The notes: generated by a model from the sequence alone, not told the origin. Counted from the first letter of the stretch, positions 17,931 through 28,300 are shown. The stretch: DNA of 64,000 bases from Rhinopithecimicrobium faecis (GCA_017942165.1 JAGKSB010000014.1:1-64000); one strand, 5' to 3'. Made by a program: numbers and translations.

Positions 17931-18796
17931 ATGAAAAAAATGTTTCTTTTTAGCTCCCTCCTAGTAGGTTCAGCGCAGCAACATCTATATAGCCAAACTA
18001 AATTTCAGCAGTCTGATAGCCTCACGAATAAGGTATTAATCGATGAGGTAATCACTTCAGCAACTAGAATTCCTGAGTTAAAGAGTCAATCTGCGGCCAG
18101 TGTGACAATTCTAAATCAGAAGGAAATTCAACAGCTGCTACAGATAAACCCCGATTTAACGCATATTTTAGGCTCCGCTGTACCAGGAATGGCTTTAAGC
18201 TCCAACACCAGCAGCAATCGCTCACAAACTCTTCGAGGTAGGAATGTCTTAATATTAGTAGATGGAATTCCCCAATCAACACCCTTAAGGTCTACAGATC
18301 GTGATATCCGCTCTGTGGATCCTGAAATTAGGAATTTACCTTAGATGCATACATTAATAAATACCTCAGCCTTTCTGGAAGCTATACACAGATGGAGGGA
18401 AAGAAAAAGTCTGCAAACAGCAAAGATTTTGACAACTACATGTCGGGTCTATCTATTCCCGCGAATAAACTAACTGCAGGAATTACAATTCAAGCGCTAA
18501 AAGATTTTCAAGTGAATTTATACAGTGTTCATACAGCACAGAGAGACCGCTTTAAACCGCAAGCGAACAAGCAGGGTGCCTTAACGTATAAGGAAGGTGA
18601 GGGTATTGTCAAGGCTACGAATCTATACAATATAAGTGCTAGCTACCGCTATCAACAAGCTCAATTCAATCTAGGTATAGAAAACCTCCTAAACAGCAGT
18701 TATTACACGACGACTTCCATGCTTTATGCTCGTAATGCTGAATATGCAAGAGCGAATGGTCGCTATATTAATTTTTCTATACGTTATAAATTCTAA
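17931..18796 (+). pseudogene. TonB-dependent receptor remnant with large internal deletion
   Basis: The 5' part (17931-18344) encodes a start with a TonB plug domain: VITSATRIPELKSQSAASVT, LRGRNVLILVDGIPQSTPLR, DRDIRSVDPEI. It then runs into RNLP and a stop. From 18332 the +2 frame continues EFTLDAYINKYLSLSGSYTQ and ends in a normal TonB barrel C-terminus (GRYINFSIRYKF, 18796). The plug region after DPEI and most of the barrel, probably over 400 residues, are missing, and the two parts are out of frame. The plug resembles siderophore receptors. The product cannot be a working receptor. Confidence 0.85.
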
Positions 18797-18956
18797 GATA
18801 TTAAGCCAGAGTATTTTAAGGTTTAAAATAAAAAAAACTGTTTTTTACTAAAGTTTTAACGCAAGCAACCGATTGTTTGAATTTCAGAATAAACACAGAA
18901 TCAGTAATAAGCTCCTATTTTTTAATTAAATTTGTGACGCTAGTAACCAAATAAAT
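18797..18956. other. Intergenic region before gcvT
   Basis: 160 bp, AT-rich, with the gcvT -7 box at its right end. I looked for a glycine-riboswitch-like fold and saw none. Confidence 0.4.
18927..18934 (+). promoter_or_regulatory. gcvT promoter, -7 box
   Basis: TAAATTTG matches TAnnTTTG and ends 22 bp before the ATG. No clear -33 element. Confidence 0.5.
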
Positions 18957-20039
18957 ATGATTAAAAATACGGCTTTAACGGACAAACACATTGCCTTAGG
19001 GGCAAAGATGGTTCCCTTTGCAGGTTTTAATATGCCTGTTCAATATTCAGGAATTAATGACGAACATGAAACTGTGCGTACAGCAGTAGGTGTATTCGAT
19101 GTATCCCATATGGGGGAATTCATCCTAAAAGGTGAGCATGCTTTAGATTTAATTCAACGTATCTCTTCGAATGATGCGTCTAAATTATATGATGGTAAAA
19201 TTCAGTATGCATATATCCCTAATGAAGATGGCGGTATTGTCGATGACTTCTTGGTCTACCGTATCGATGCTACGACTTATTTTTTAGTGGTGAACGCTTC
19301 GAATATTGAGAAAGATTGGAACTGGATTTCAAAATATAATACGCAAGGTGTAGAGATGAAAGATATCTCCGATCAAACGTCATTATTTGCTGTTCAAGGG
19401 CCTAAAGCAGCAGATGCTTTACAGGCATTAACAGCTATTGAATTAGCATCAATGGAATATTATTCATTCCAAAAAGGTACGTTTGCAGGTGTGGAAAATG
19501 TATTAATCTCAGCGACAGGCTATACGGGTGCTGGAGGATTTGAAATCTATGTAGCAAATGAAGATGCGCCAAAAGTATGGGATGCCATCTTTGAAGCTGG
19601 TGCTGACTTTGGTATTAAACCAATTGGCTTAGGTGCCCGTGATACGCTACGTTTAGAAAAAGGTTTCTGTTTGTACGGAAATGATATCGATGATACGACT
19701 TCTCCGCTAGAAGCAGGCTTAGGTTGGGTTACTAAATTCACGAAAGATTTTGTAAACTCAGCAAACTTAAAAGCACAGAAAGAAGCTGGTGTATCGAAGA
19801 AATTAGTAGGCTTTGAAGTGATCGATCGCGGTATCGCACGTCATGATTACGAAATCGTAGATGCTGAAGGCACAAAAATTGGACGTGTAACTTCAGGTAC
19901 TCAGTCTCCAACATTAAAAAAATCTATCGGCTTAGGTTATGTAGACAACGCCTTTTCTAAAGAAGGAACAGAAATCTATATCGCTATCCGTGATAAAAAA
20001 ATAAAAGCTGTAGTAACGAAAGCTCCTTTTGTGAAATAA
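18957..20039 (+). CDS. gcvT: Glycine cleavage system aminomethyltransferase, T-protein
   Basis: This 360-residue protein transfers the methylene group from the aminomethyl-lipoyl H-protein to tetrahydrofolate and releases ammonia. It shows the family marks [12 protein letters not shown], the folate-binding region and [14 protein letters not shown], and [22 protein letters not shown]. The length is typical. It stands alone, separated from gcvP (3849-6716), with its own promoter and a strong terminator. Confidence 0.96.
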   Translation: MIKNTALTDKHIALGAKMVPFAGFNMPVQYSGINDEHETVRTAVGVFDVSHMGEFILKGEHALDLIQRISSNDASKLYDGKIQYAYIPNEDGGIVDDFLVYRIDATTYFLVVNASNIEKDWNWISKYNTQGVEMKDISDQTSLFAVQGPKAADALQALTAIELASMEYYSFQKGTFAGVENVLISATGYTGAGGFEIYVANEDAPKVWDAIFEAGADFGIKPIGLGARDTLRLEKGFCLYGNDIDDTTSPLEAGLGWVTKFTKDFVNSANLKAQKEAGVSKKLVGFEVIDRGIARHDYEIVDAEGTKIGRVTSGTQSPTLKKSIGLGYVDNAFSKEGTEIYIAIRDKKIKAVVTKAPFVK

Positions 20040-20090
20040 GCAAAAGCGCTCTTTTAAAAAGGATAAATGCTCTTTTAAAATTGTGCCATA

Positions 20091-20125
20091 AAAAAAGCAG
20101 TCTACTAACGTAGGCTGCTTTTTTT
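20091..20125. terminator. Terminator gcvT / convergent membrane-protein genes
   Basis: The GCAGTCTA / TAGGCTGC stem (one G-U pair) is flanked by A7 and T7 runs, lying between convergent transcription units. Confidence 0.8.
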
Positions 20126-20157
20126 ATAACCACTATTCGGGGTTATCCTGAGCTATT

Positions 20158-20190
20158 CCAGGGTTATTCCGGGGTTATTCCAGAGTTATT
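20158..20190. repeat. 11-bp tandem repeat overlapping a stop codon
   Basis: Three 11-bp units, CCAGGGTTATT, CCGGGGTTATT and CCAGAGTTATT, lie in a row, and a related GGGGTTATCC precedes them near 20149. The last unit contains the TAA stop (20186-20188) of the leftward 71-residue gene. Confidence 0.75.
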
Positions 20191-20401
20191 TCTTTTTCTT
20201 TTTTGTCGTAATTACAGGTGGTTTTCCTATATTTCTAACCTGCTTTACTAGCGCAATTTTAAAAAATACGACGACGACAAGTAATGCGATTGAGAGCCCT
20301 ACGATTAAGGCATTCCCAACGCGGTAAGCCTCAATACCAGAATATACCAATAAAGCAATTGCTAAATTGAGCACCACATTATAAATTATATGTTTTTTCA
20401 T
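20186..20401 (-). CDS. Small two-helix membrane protein
   Basis: This 71-residue protein has two predicted transmembrane helices (about 7-24 and 32-51) and a very basic tail ending TTKKKKK. I do not recognise it with confidence; Bacteroidota have DUF families of this size and shape. Its start lies 2 bp after the stop of the next upstream gene, so it is the last of a three-gene leftward unit starting with rhodanese. Confidence 0.65.
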   Translation of the reverse strand: MKKHIIYNVVLNLAIALLVYSGIEAYRVGNALIVGLSIALLVVVVFFKIALVKQVRNIGKPPVITTKKKKK

Positions 20402-20403
20402 TT

Positions 20404-20706
20404 CTATTTTTTTGAGGAGCTGCTTCCGATTATATATTTGCGCAGCACCCAGAAGTAAACCATTCCGCCAAAAATATTACCTACAATAATCAGCAGTATA
20501 TAGCCCAGCTTTTGCAACGAGCTAATCGCTGTCGTAAAAATTATTTCTTTCAGAACTAAAGCCACCCAAAGCATGGAGATCATAAGTGCCAAGCTAAATA
20601 CGATCTTGGAAAATAGCGGATTTACTAAGAGGAGTAAAAGGGCAAAAATATAAAAAGCAAGACTAAACAAAAATGCTTGCTTAGTCTGATGCTCTAAATT
20701 CTTCAT
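20404..20706 (-). CDS. Small four-helix membrane protein, unknown
   Basis: This 100-residue protein is almost all hydrophobic, with about four transmembrane segments and a GSSSSKK tail. The start codon overlaps the rhodanese stop at 20706, which suggests translational coupling. I do not recognise a family. Its conservation of spacing with the rhodanese and the 71-residue protein supports that it is real. Confidence 0.65.
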   Translation of the reverse strand: MKNLEHQTKQAFLFSLAFYIFALLLLLVNPLFSKIVFSLALMISMLWVALVLKEIIFTTAISSLQKLGYILLIIVGNIFGGMVYFWVLRKYIIGSSSSKK

Positions 20707-21020
20707 TAATATACGTCTATAGCTGAATCAATCTCCGCCTGCCAAGCTAAAATACCACCTTGTAGATTTGCTAAATTTGTATAGCCTTGTTGCTCTAATA
20801 ACATGACCGCTTGTGCAGAACGCTTTCCAGAACGACATTGGATAATGACAGGTTTGTCTTTAGCCACTTTATCAGCTTCCAATAGAATACCTGATAATGG
20901 AATGTTTAGACCTCCTAAATTAGAAACTTCATATTCAAAAGTTTCGCGAACATCGATTAATTGGAAATCCTCGTTAGCATCGATCTTAGATTTCAATTCT
21001 TGTACAGTAACTTCTCTCAT
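20706..21020 (-). CDS. Rhodanese-like domain protein
   Basis: This 104-residue single rhodanese domain has the CH2A-like LIDVRETFEYEVSNLGGLNIPL motif and the active-site loop QCRSGKRS with catalytic Cys62. It is cytoplasmic with no signal peptide. Such proteins carry persulfide sulfur; the acceptor is unknown. It is the first gene of a three-gene unit with two small membrane proteins. Confidence 0.9.
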   Translation of the reverse strand: MREVTVQELKSKIDANEDFQLIDVRETFEYEVSNLGGLNIPLSGILLEADKVAKDKPVIIQCRSGKRSAQAVMLLEQQGYTNLANLQGGILAWQAEIDSAIDVY

Positions 21021-21039
21021 GACAAATTGTTATTTATAT

Positions 21040-21047
21040 CAAAGATA
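21040..21047 (-). promoter_or_regulatory. Rhodanese-operon promoter, -7 box
   Basis: The minus strand reads TATCTTTG, a perfect TAnnTTTG box, 20 bp upstream of the rhodanese ATG, implying a leader of about 13 nt. Confidence 0.5.
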
Positions 21048-21130
21048 GAAAAATATGATAAGCAATTTTTAATCTATCGGTTAGATTCTAAATTTATTCC
21101 TATCTTCAAGCTAAAATTAACTGCTAAACG

Positions 21131-22441
21131 ATGAAAAGATCTTTTCCATATCTTGCCCTACTAGGTGCACTATCATTCGCTTCCTGCACGGTAAGACAAG
21201 CCACGCTTCCTATAGCCAGTCAAACCCAAGACATGGAGCGCATTATCCAGACTTTAGCTTCAGATGCGATGCGAGGTAGATCAGCTTTAGTACCTGAAGA
21301 TATTGGAAAAGCCGCAGACTTTATAGCCTCCGAATTTAAAGCTATTGGATTAACTCCCTACGCGGAGCAGAATTATAGACAATCTTTTGAGATCACGCAG
21401 CTAAGTTTAGCCACACAGGAAGTCCTGCTTAATGGGCAGCAGTTAAGTGCCGAAAACGTGCTTATTCAATCGAGTCAGCCAGCAGTTAACTGGAATCAAG
21501 ATGCTGGTATTCCCATTTTAAAAATCACTTCCGAGGAAGACTTCTCGCAGCGCTTCCGTGCGATTACGCAGCAGAAGAAAGATGCCATTGTATTAATAGA
21601 TCCAACTTTTGAAGCCACTTTCCGTCGCTTTCAAAAGATTCTTGGGAAAGGGAAAATTGTAGAAAAATTACCCCAAGGAGGGAATTCTATCGTCTTTATA
21701 TTAGCGAAGGACTTACCGACAGACTACCAAATTAAGTTTTCCAATAATTTCAAGAAAATACCTTTATTCAATGTCGCCGGCGTACTCCCAGGGAAATCTA
21801 AAGCTCATGAGTTTGTGATTTTTTCAGGACACTACGACCATATCGGCATCTTAGAGCCCGTAGGGCAGGATTCTATTGCCAATGGTGCGGACGATGATGC
21901 CTCAGGGGTGACCGCAATTATTAGCCTCGCTAAGCACTTTAAGAAAGCAGGAAATAATGAACGTACACTGATTTTCGTGGCCTTTACGGGGGAGGAGATT
22001 GGCATGTATGGCTCCAAGTATTTCTCAAACCATATTAATGCGGACGATGTAACGGCGATGATTAATATTGAAATGATTGGAAAAGATGCCAAGTTTGGAG
22101 AAAATAGCTTGTATGTAACGGGGTTTAATCAATCGAATTTAGCAACATTAATGCAGCAGGAAGTTGTCAACAGCAAATTTAAGTTTTTCCCAGACCCCTA
22201 CCCTACACAGCAATTGTTTTACCGCTCTGATAACGCAATATTAGCAGCCTTAGGCGTTCCTGCACATACCTTTTCGACCGTACAGATCGACCAGGATGAT
22301 TTATATCATACCGTAAAAGATGAGGTATCCACGTTAAATATTAAAAATATTGCTTCGAGTATCGAAGCGATTGCTCTAGGAACAAAAGGGATTGTGGAAG
22401 GAAAAGTTACCCCCTCACGTGTGGAAAAACTAAAAGATTAA
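21131..22441 (+). CDS. M28 family zinc aminopeptidase, lipoprotein
   Basis: This 436-residue protein has a lipoprotein signal (lipid-anchored Cys at about residue 19, SFASC) and a C-terminal M28 peptidase domain. Metal and catalytic motifs are GHYDHIG (233-239), NGADDDASGV (251-260) and GEEIGMYGS (from 287). It probably sits in the cell envelope and trims peptides. It ends 4 bp inside the convergent GNAT gene. Confidence 0.9.
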   Translation: MKRSFPYLALLGALSFASCTVRQATLPIASQTQDMERIIQTLASDAMRGRSALVPEDIGKAADFIASEFKAIGLTPYAEQNYRQSFEITQLSLATQEVLLNGQQLSAENVLIQSSQPAVNWNQDAGIPILKITSEEDFSQRFRAITQQKKDAIVLIDPTFEATFRRFQKILGKGKIVEKLPQGGNSIVFILAKDLPTDYQIKFSNNFKKIPLFNVAGVLPGKSKAHEFVIFSGHYDHIGILEPVGQDSIANGADDDASGVTAIISLAKHFKKAGNNERTLIFVAFTGEEIGMYGSKYFSNHINADDVTAMINIEMIGKDAKFGENSLYVTGFNQSNLATLMQQEVVNSKFKFFPDPYPTQQLFYRSDNAILAALGVPAHTFSTVQIDQDDLYHTVKDEVSTLNIKNIASSIEAIALGTKGIVEGKVTPSRVEKLKD

Positions 22442-22929
22442 CGCAGACTTCGCTGCATAATATAATCGTCTAAGATAAATCCATAATAAGGAATATCTAC
22501 CGACGCTATTTTTTCAAAGCCCAATTTTAAATAAAAGAAGTAGGCTTTATTCTTTCTATTAACATTCAGCTCGAGCTTGTCTAATCCCAGCGATTGTGCA
22601 AGCTCGATTGCATATTCAATCAATAAACGACCATAACCCTTCCCTTGCGTTTCCGGTAATAAATAGAGTTTTTCAATCCTTAAAAGGTCTTTTTGCGCCT
22701 GCTCTTGCACCGCCATAAACCCTTTTATATTCCCCTGTTCCAGCAATAGATAGAATACTTGTCCACCTGCTATCGCTTTAAGGATACCTGTTTCAGTATA
22801 CGACTTCTGCAACATAAAGTCGATTTGATCAGCCGAAAGTACCTGTGCGTAGGCTGCGCTAAAACTCGCCTTACCGACAGAAAGTAACGTCGAAAGATCC
22901 CTGTTTTCAAAAAGTTTAATCGCCACCAT
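22438..22929 (-). CDS. GNAT family N-acetyltransferase
   Basis: This 163-residue acetyl-CoA-dependent acetyltransferase has the CoA-binding motif QGKGYG (about 95-100) and the C-terminal NRKNKAYFFYLKLGFEK motif. The start at 22929 (MVAIKLFENRD) is preferred because upstream in-frame codons lie within the preceding gene, whose stop is 4 bp away. Substrate unknown; the form resembles amine acetyltransferases. Last gene of a leftward unit. Confidence 0.88.
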   Translation of the reverse strand: MVAIKLFENRDLSTLLSVGKASFSAAYAQVLSADQIDFMLQKSYTETGILKAIAGGQVFYLLLEQGNIKGFMAVQEQAQKDLLRIEKLYLLPETQGKGYGRLLIEYAIELAQSLGLDKLELNVNRKNKAYFFYLKLGFEKIASVDIPYYGFILDDYIMQRSLR

Positions 22930-22933
22930 AGGT

Positions 22934-23521
22934 TTAAATTTCTTCCGCCAAGAGGCAGAATATAGGCTTAGAAAATTGGACCCCATAGAATCCATCAGCT
23001 ACCGTCACATAGGCAGCATCTACGTCCGCTGTAACGCTCGAAACATTTGTTAAACCACGAACTTCCAAGCCCTCCACAGGAGAAAGAATATGGATGTGCT
23101 CCCCCTTAGGTTTCCACTTTTCATAACCCGATTTCGCCGTAATAATGCGCTTCCCATTTCCTAAAATCACGATATTTAATTGGTCGGCAAAGCTTAGAAT
23201 CAGCGCTTCCGGAAAAGAATCCGTAATTATATTAACGGCTTTAAAGTTATGCGCTATTAAATATTGAAAGGCTGCTGTTAAGAAATCTCCGGGATAGGAA
23301 ATCACCTGGATATGTTCTTGGGATAAGTGGACTGCTGTATTGGAAAATAGTAAATCTACCTTAATCCCTTGTGCAGTCAAGTCTGCATACGAGGCGGGAT
23401 CCGTAATAATGGTCGGGCTCCATTCCAATAGCTGTCCGAGGTCCTCGGCAGCCATTGAAGAAGCCTGCATAACAAGTAATGCAGGCTCTTGATTTTCTTT
23501 TACTATATGATGAGATGACAT
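22934..23521 (-). CDS. Thiamine-pyrophosphokinase-like protein, catalytic motifs lost
   Basis: This 195-residue protein starts MSSHHIVKENQEPALLV and has LGQLLEWSPTII and KWKPKGEHIHILSP, which match the outline of Bacteroidota thiamine pyrophosphokinases as I recall them. The family's catalytic aspartate block (GDFD-type) reads LLFSNT here, and the GRxDH substrate motif is not seen. It is therefore a degenerate homologue or has a changed role. It sits between an M20 amidohydrolase (41 bp upstream) and a GNAT gene (4 bp downstream). Confidence 0.5.
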   Translation of the reverse strand: MSSHHIVKENQEPALLVMQASSMAAEDLGQLLEWSPTIITDPASYADLTAQGIKVDLLFSNTAVHLSQEHIQVISYPGDFLTAAFQYLIAHNFKAVNIITDSFPEALILSFADQLNIVILGNGKRIITAKSGYEKWKPKGEHIHILSPVEGLEVRGLTNVSSVTADVDAAYVTVADGFYGVQFSKPIFCLLAEEI

Positions 23522-23562
23522 AGTTAACTGCGAGTATGCTTGATGTAGCTTGCGCTATTTGA

Positions 23563-24753
23563 TTAATAGCCTAATCTTCTTAATGTAATAAATGCCATAA
23601 GCCCTGTACTTAAGGCTAAAGCATTTTCATCGATATCAAAGTCTGGAGTATGTACACCTGAAGTAATGCCACGCGCTTTATTTCCTGTACCTAAGCGGTA
23701 GAAGCAAGCATTAATTTCCTGCGAATAATAGGAGAAATCCTCCGCTGCAGGCCATAAATCTAAGTCCAATACATTTTCATCGCCGAGGTATTCTACCGCA
23801 TGACGACGTGCCTCATGGGTTAATTTTTCCTCATTAATTAAGAAGGGGTATCCTTTACGAATTTCAAAGTCACATACCGCACCAAAGCCCGCGGCAATGC
23901 TTGTAGCGATGGCGTACATGCGCTCATGTGCCTTTGCGCGCCAGTCCTCATCAAAGGTTCTAAATGTACCTTCCAAATAGACTTCTTCAGGGATTATATT
24001 CGTGGCTCCATGGGCGATAATCTTTCCAAAGGAAAGCACCGTTGGCGTACGTGGGTCCGCTACGCGGGATACAACTTGCTGCAGGGCAACAATAATCTGT
24101 GCCGTAATAGCTATGGGATCGATCGTTTGATGTGGGTGGGCGCCATGTCCTCCACGACCTTTCACGGTCATAAAGAGCTCATCACAGGAAGCCATATATT
24201 TTCCTGCACGGAAGCCAACTTTTCCAGTTTCAATTAAAGGCATTACATGTTGCCCATAGATGGAAGTCGGAGCGGGATTCTGCAGGACACCTTCTTTAAT
24301 CATAATGGAAGCGCCTCCAGGAAGCTTTTCTTCTCCAGGTTGAAAGATTAATTTTACCGTTCCTCCAAACTGATCTTTTAAACGCATTAAGATGGCTGCC
24401 GTCCCTAAGAGGGAGGCTGTATGTGCATCATGACCACAAGCATGCATCACCCCAGGAGTACTAGAGCCATAGCTACGGCCATCAATCTCTTGAATTGGGA
24501 GCGCATCCATATCAGCACGCAGGGCAATAACCTCTTGCGAAGGGAGATCGCCTTGAATTAAAGCTACCACACCGGTATCAGCCATGCTCTCAAAGGGTAT
24601 CCCTAATTTTGTGAGCTGCGCTTGAATAAATTTAGACGTATTATACTCGGCAAAAGATAGTTCTGGATGCTGATGAAGGTGTCTACGTGTAGCCACAGTA
24701 TCCTGGAAAACATCTTGAGCGAGCGCCGTAACTATTTCCTTAGCAATTAACAT
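23563..24753 (-). CDS. M20 family amidohydrolase/carboxypeptidase
   Basis: This 396-residue dinuclear-metal hydrolase has RADMDALP (79-86), HACGHDAH (104-111) and PGEE (139-142), plus an inserted dimerisation domain. The family includes N-acetyl-diaminopimelate deacetylase, hippurate hydrolase and indole-acetyl-amino-acid hydrolases; the substrate cannot be fixed. No signal peptide is present, so it is likely cytoplasmic. It follows the SPOR gene by 17 bp. Confidence 0.9.
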   Translation of the reverse strand: MLIAKEIVTALAQDVFQDTVATRRHLHQHPELSFAEYNTSKFIQAQLTKLGIPFESMADTGVVALIQGDLPSQEVIALRADMDALPIQEIDGRSYGSSTPGVMHACGHDAHTASLLGTAAILMRLKDQFGGTVKLIFQPGEEKLPGGASIMIKEGVLQNPAPTSIYGQHVMPLIETGKVGFRAGKYMASCDELFMTVKGRGGHGAHPHQTIDPIAITAQIIVALQQVVSRVADPRTPTVLSFGKIIAHGATNIIPEEVYLEGTFRTFDEDWRAKAHERMYAIATSIAAGFGAVCDFEIRKGYPFLINEEKLTHEARRHAVEYLGDENVLDLDLWPAAEDFSYYSQEINACFYRLGTGNKARGITSGVHTPDFDIDENALALSTGLMAFITLRRLGY

Positions 24754-24770
24754 AATAAATGGGGTAAAGA

Positions 24771-25232
24771 TTATTGATAAACGTAAATATCTTCCGTGAA
24801 GATAAAGACATTTGAAAATTGTGATTTAAGCATTCTTAAATAGGCATTCGCATCTGATCTCGAACGGAAATCTCCTACCTTAACGCGGTAGTTGGGTTCG
24901 TTATAAGAGACATACGTATCTACATCCTTATAAAGACGGCGGAAGCGCGCTTGTTCGGCATAAGCTTGGGAGCGAGAACTTCCGGTATAAATCTGAACGC
25001 GAAATCCGCGTACCGAAGTCCGACGAGCGGTACGTTTGTCGATGACTTTAGCAACCGTCACTACAGGCTTTACTTCCACAGGCTTTAGCATAACCTCCGG
25101 GTTAGCTCTAAAATTTTGGAGTAGGGTTATCAGTGTATCCTTCGTAACTTCCACAGGCACCTTCTCTTGCGCATGGGCACTTATACTTAGCATCACTACC
25201 GCCATTCCAGCTACAAATCCCTTCTTCAGCAT
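24771..25232 (-). CDS. Exported SPOR-domain protein
   Basis: This 153-residue protein has a signal peptide ending at about residue 21 (SAHAQE) and a C-terminal SPOR domain (from about 75: VRGFRVQIYTGSSRSQAYAE). SPOR domains bind glycan strands stripped of side peptides, often at division sites. First gene of the leftward SPOR-amidohydrolase-TPK-like-GNAT unit. Confidence 0.88.
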   Translation of the reverse strand: MLKKGFVAGMAVVMLSISAHAQEKVPVEVTKDTLITLLQNFRANPEVMLKPVEVKPVVTVAKVIDKRTARRTSVRGFRVQIYTGSSRSQAYAEQARFRRLYKDVDTYVSYNEPNYRVKVGDFRSRSDANAYLRMLKSQFSNVFIFTEDIYVYQ

Positions 25233-25253
25233 GTTTTGTAATTTACTTAAATA

Positions 25254-25294
25254 AATAACGTGCTTAAAAGATCTTCTCCCTTAAGCACGTTATT
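25254..25294 (-). terminator. Terminator after secA
   Basis: A perfect 14-bp stem, AATAACGTGCTTAA / TTAAGCACGTTATT, has a 13-nt loop just after the secA stop, followed on the minus strand by a T-rich tail. It also lies just upstream of the SPOR gene. Confidence 0.65.
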
Positions 25295-25306
25295 CAATGA
25301 TTTATA

Positions 25307-28300
25307 TTATCGATTTAAATCTTCATCAGAAACTCCTGTTGGAGAGTCTAACTCCGCTTTTATTTCTTTTGTTTTCACCGCTTTGGCTTGAATCGTTGCC
25401 GAAGCAGGTGGGTTATCATTGGATGTTTGCCCAGGAATCTCTCCTTTAAACAAGAAGCTGACAATATCTCTATTCATTTCTACTAACATCGCTTTGAATA
25501 AATTAAAGGCTTCCATTTTATAGATGATAATTGGGTCCTTTTGTTCGTAAACAGCATTCTGAACAGATTGTTTCAAATCATCCATCTCACGTAAATGTTC
25601 TTTCCAAGCTTCATCAATTAAAGCAAGAACAATTCCTTTTTGGAAGGATTTGAAAACCTCACGTCCTTGAGTTTCTACCGCTTTTTGTAAGTTCGTAGAT
25701 ACTTGAATACCACGGATACCATCTGAGAACGGTACAACGACATTCTCAATCATGCCACCACGTTCATTAAATACGTTGGATAACACAGGTAAAGTTACCG
25801 CAGCTAGATTTTCTACTTTCTGTTGGAAGTGATTAACCGCTTGATCAAAGATTTTATCTGTTAATTTCTCGACATTTGAAGAAGCAAACTCTTCCGCCGT
25901 AACGTCAGGTTGCATCGCAAATACACGAATAATATCTAATTGGAAATCTTCAAATGTGCTCGTTTCTTTCGCATCAGCTACAATTTCCTCCGCAACATCA
26001 AAGATCATATTATTTAGATCTACATCAAGACGTTCACCAAAGAGTGCGTTCTTACGTTTTGTATAAATTACCGTACGCTGTGAGTTCATCACATCATCGT
26101 ACTCTAATAAGCGCTTACGAATACCGAAGTTATTTTCCTCTACTTTACGTTGAGCACGTTCAATAGATTTCGTTAACATCGAGTGTTGCATCACTTCGCC
26201 ATCTTCTACACCCATCTTCACCATAATATTGGAGATACGCTCAGAAGCGAAAAGACGCATTAAGTTGTCCTCTAAGGAAACGAAGAATTGCGAAGACCCT
26301 GGATCTCCTTGACGTCCTGCACGACCACGTAACTGACGATCGACACGACGAGACTCATGGCGTTCCGTACCGATAATCGCTAGACCACCTGCATTTTTCA
26401 CTTCTTCAGATAGTTTAATATCCGTACCACGACCCGCCATATTCGTTGCGATAGTCACCTGCCCTGGCTTACCTGCCTCAGCAACGATATCCGCTTCCTT
26501 CTGGTGTAACTTGGCATTTAAGACATTGTGACGGATGCCACGTAGCTTTAACATACGAGATAGTAATTCCGAGATCTCAACAGAAGTCGTACCTACTAAA
26601 ACAGGTCTACCTTTTTCCGTTAAGATTTGAATTTCTTCCGCTACAGCATTGTATTTTTCCCTTGCCGTACGGTAGATTAAATCTTGACGGTCATCACGTT
26701 GAATACCACGGTTTGTAGGAATTTCTACAACATCTAATTTATAGATTTCCCATAACTCACCCGCTTCTGTAGAAGCTGTACCCGTCATACCCGCTAACTT
26801 ATGGTACATACGGAAGTAATTTTGAAGCGTTACAGTCGCGTATGTTTGCGTAGCATCTTCAACTTTTACATTTTCCTTAGCTTCAATCGCTTGGTGTAAA
26901 CCATCGGAGTAGCGACGGCCATCCATAATACGACCTGTCTGCTCATCGACAATCTTCACTTTACCTTCATCCACGATATATTCTACATCATTTTCAAATA
27001 AGGTATAAGCTTTTAATAATTGGTTGATAGAGTGAATACGATCCGCTTTAATAGAGTAGTCGCGTAGCAACTCTTCCTTACGTGCCGCTTTCTCTTCTAA
27101 CGTTTGGTTAGATTTTTCAATATCAGCAATTTCAGTACCTACATCTGGTAAGATAAAGAAGGATGTATCTTCACCAGAAGCCGTAATAAGTTCAATACCT
27201 TTTTCAGTTAATTCTACGGAATTATTCTTTTCGTCGATTACGAAGAACAATTCAGAATCTACCTTAGGCATATTTTTGTTTTGCTCTGCCATATAGTAAT
27301 TCTCAGACTTCTGAAGCACCTGACGGTTGGCTCCTTCAGACAAGAATTTAATAAGGGCTTTATTTTTTGGTAGGCCACGGAAAGATCTTAATAACGCTAA
27401 GCCTCCACCTTCGATATCGGTATCTCCAGCAGCGATTTTTTTCTTCGCGTCGTTGAATACAGTATTGATATAGGCTTTTTGCGCATTTACTAAACGTTCA
27501 ATACGTGGTTTTAATTGATAGAATTCATGTTGATCTCCTCTAGGGATAGGACCTGAGATAATTAAAGGTGTACGTGCATCATCAATTAACACGGAATCCA
27601 CCTCATCGACCATTGCAAAGTGCAATTTCCCTTGAACTAAAGCCTCTGGAGTTTGCGTCATATTGTCACGCAAATAATCGAAACCAAATTCGTTATTTGT
27701 TCCATAAACGATATCTGAAGCGTATGCTTTACGTCTTTGTGGCGAGTTCGGTTGGTGCTGATCGATACAGTCTACCGACATTCCGTGGAATTCAAATAAT
27801 GGCGCATTCCACTCAGAGTCACGACGTGCTAAGTAATCATTCACTGTAACGATATGTACCCCTTGGCCAGAAAGTGCATTTAGGTAGGTTGGTAAAGTCC
27901 CTACTAAGGTCTTACCTTCCCCTGTTGCCATCTGTGCAATCTTACCTTGGTGTAATACGATACCCCCGATTAGCTGTACATCGTAGTGAACCATATTCCA
28001 GGTTACCTCTGCTCCTGCAGCTAACCATGTATTTGCCCATACCGCTGTGTCGCCTTTGATAACGACATTTGCTTTGCGCGTTGCTATTTCACGATCGAAG
28101 TCCGTAGCGGTTACTTCAATAGATTTTAATTCCGTGTAACGTCTTGCTGTTTCCTTTACTACGGCAAAGGCTTCAGGAAGAATGGTCAATAATATTTCTT
28201 CTAATTTCTTGTCACGATCTTTAGACAACTTATCTACTTTATCGTAGATATCTGTCTTTACGTTCATGTCTAAATTATCTTGATCAGCTTCCGTTTTTAA

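Noticed and set aside
17931..18344. Intact small TonB-plug protein
   Set aside because: It ends in a few out-of-family residues and the barrel end follows in another frame, so it is a broken gene.
18797..18956. Glycine riboswitch upstream of gcvT (or gcvP)
   Set aside because: Neither leader shows the tandem aptamer pattern; the gcvP leader is only about 26 nt.
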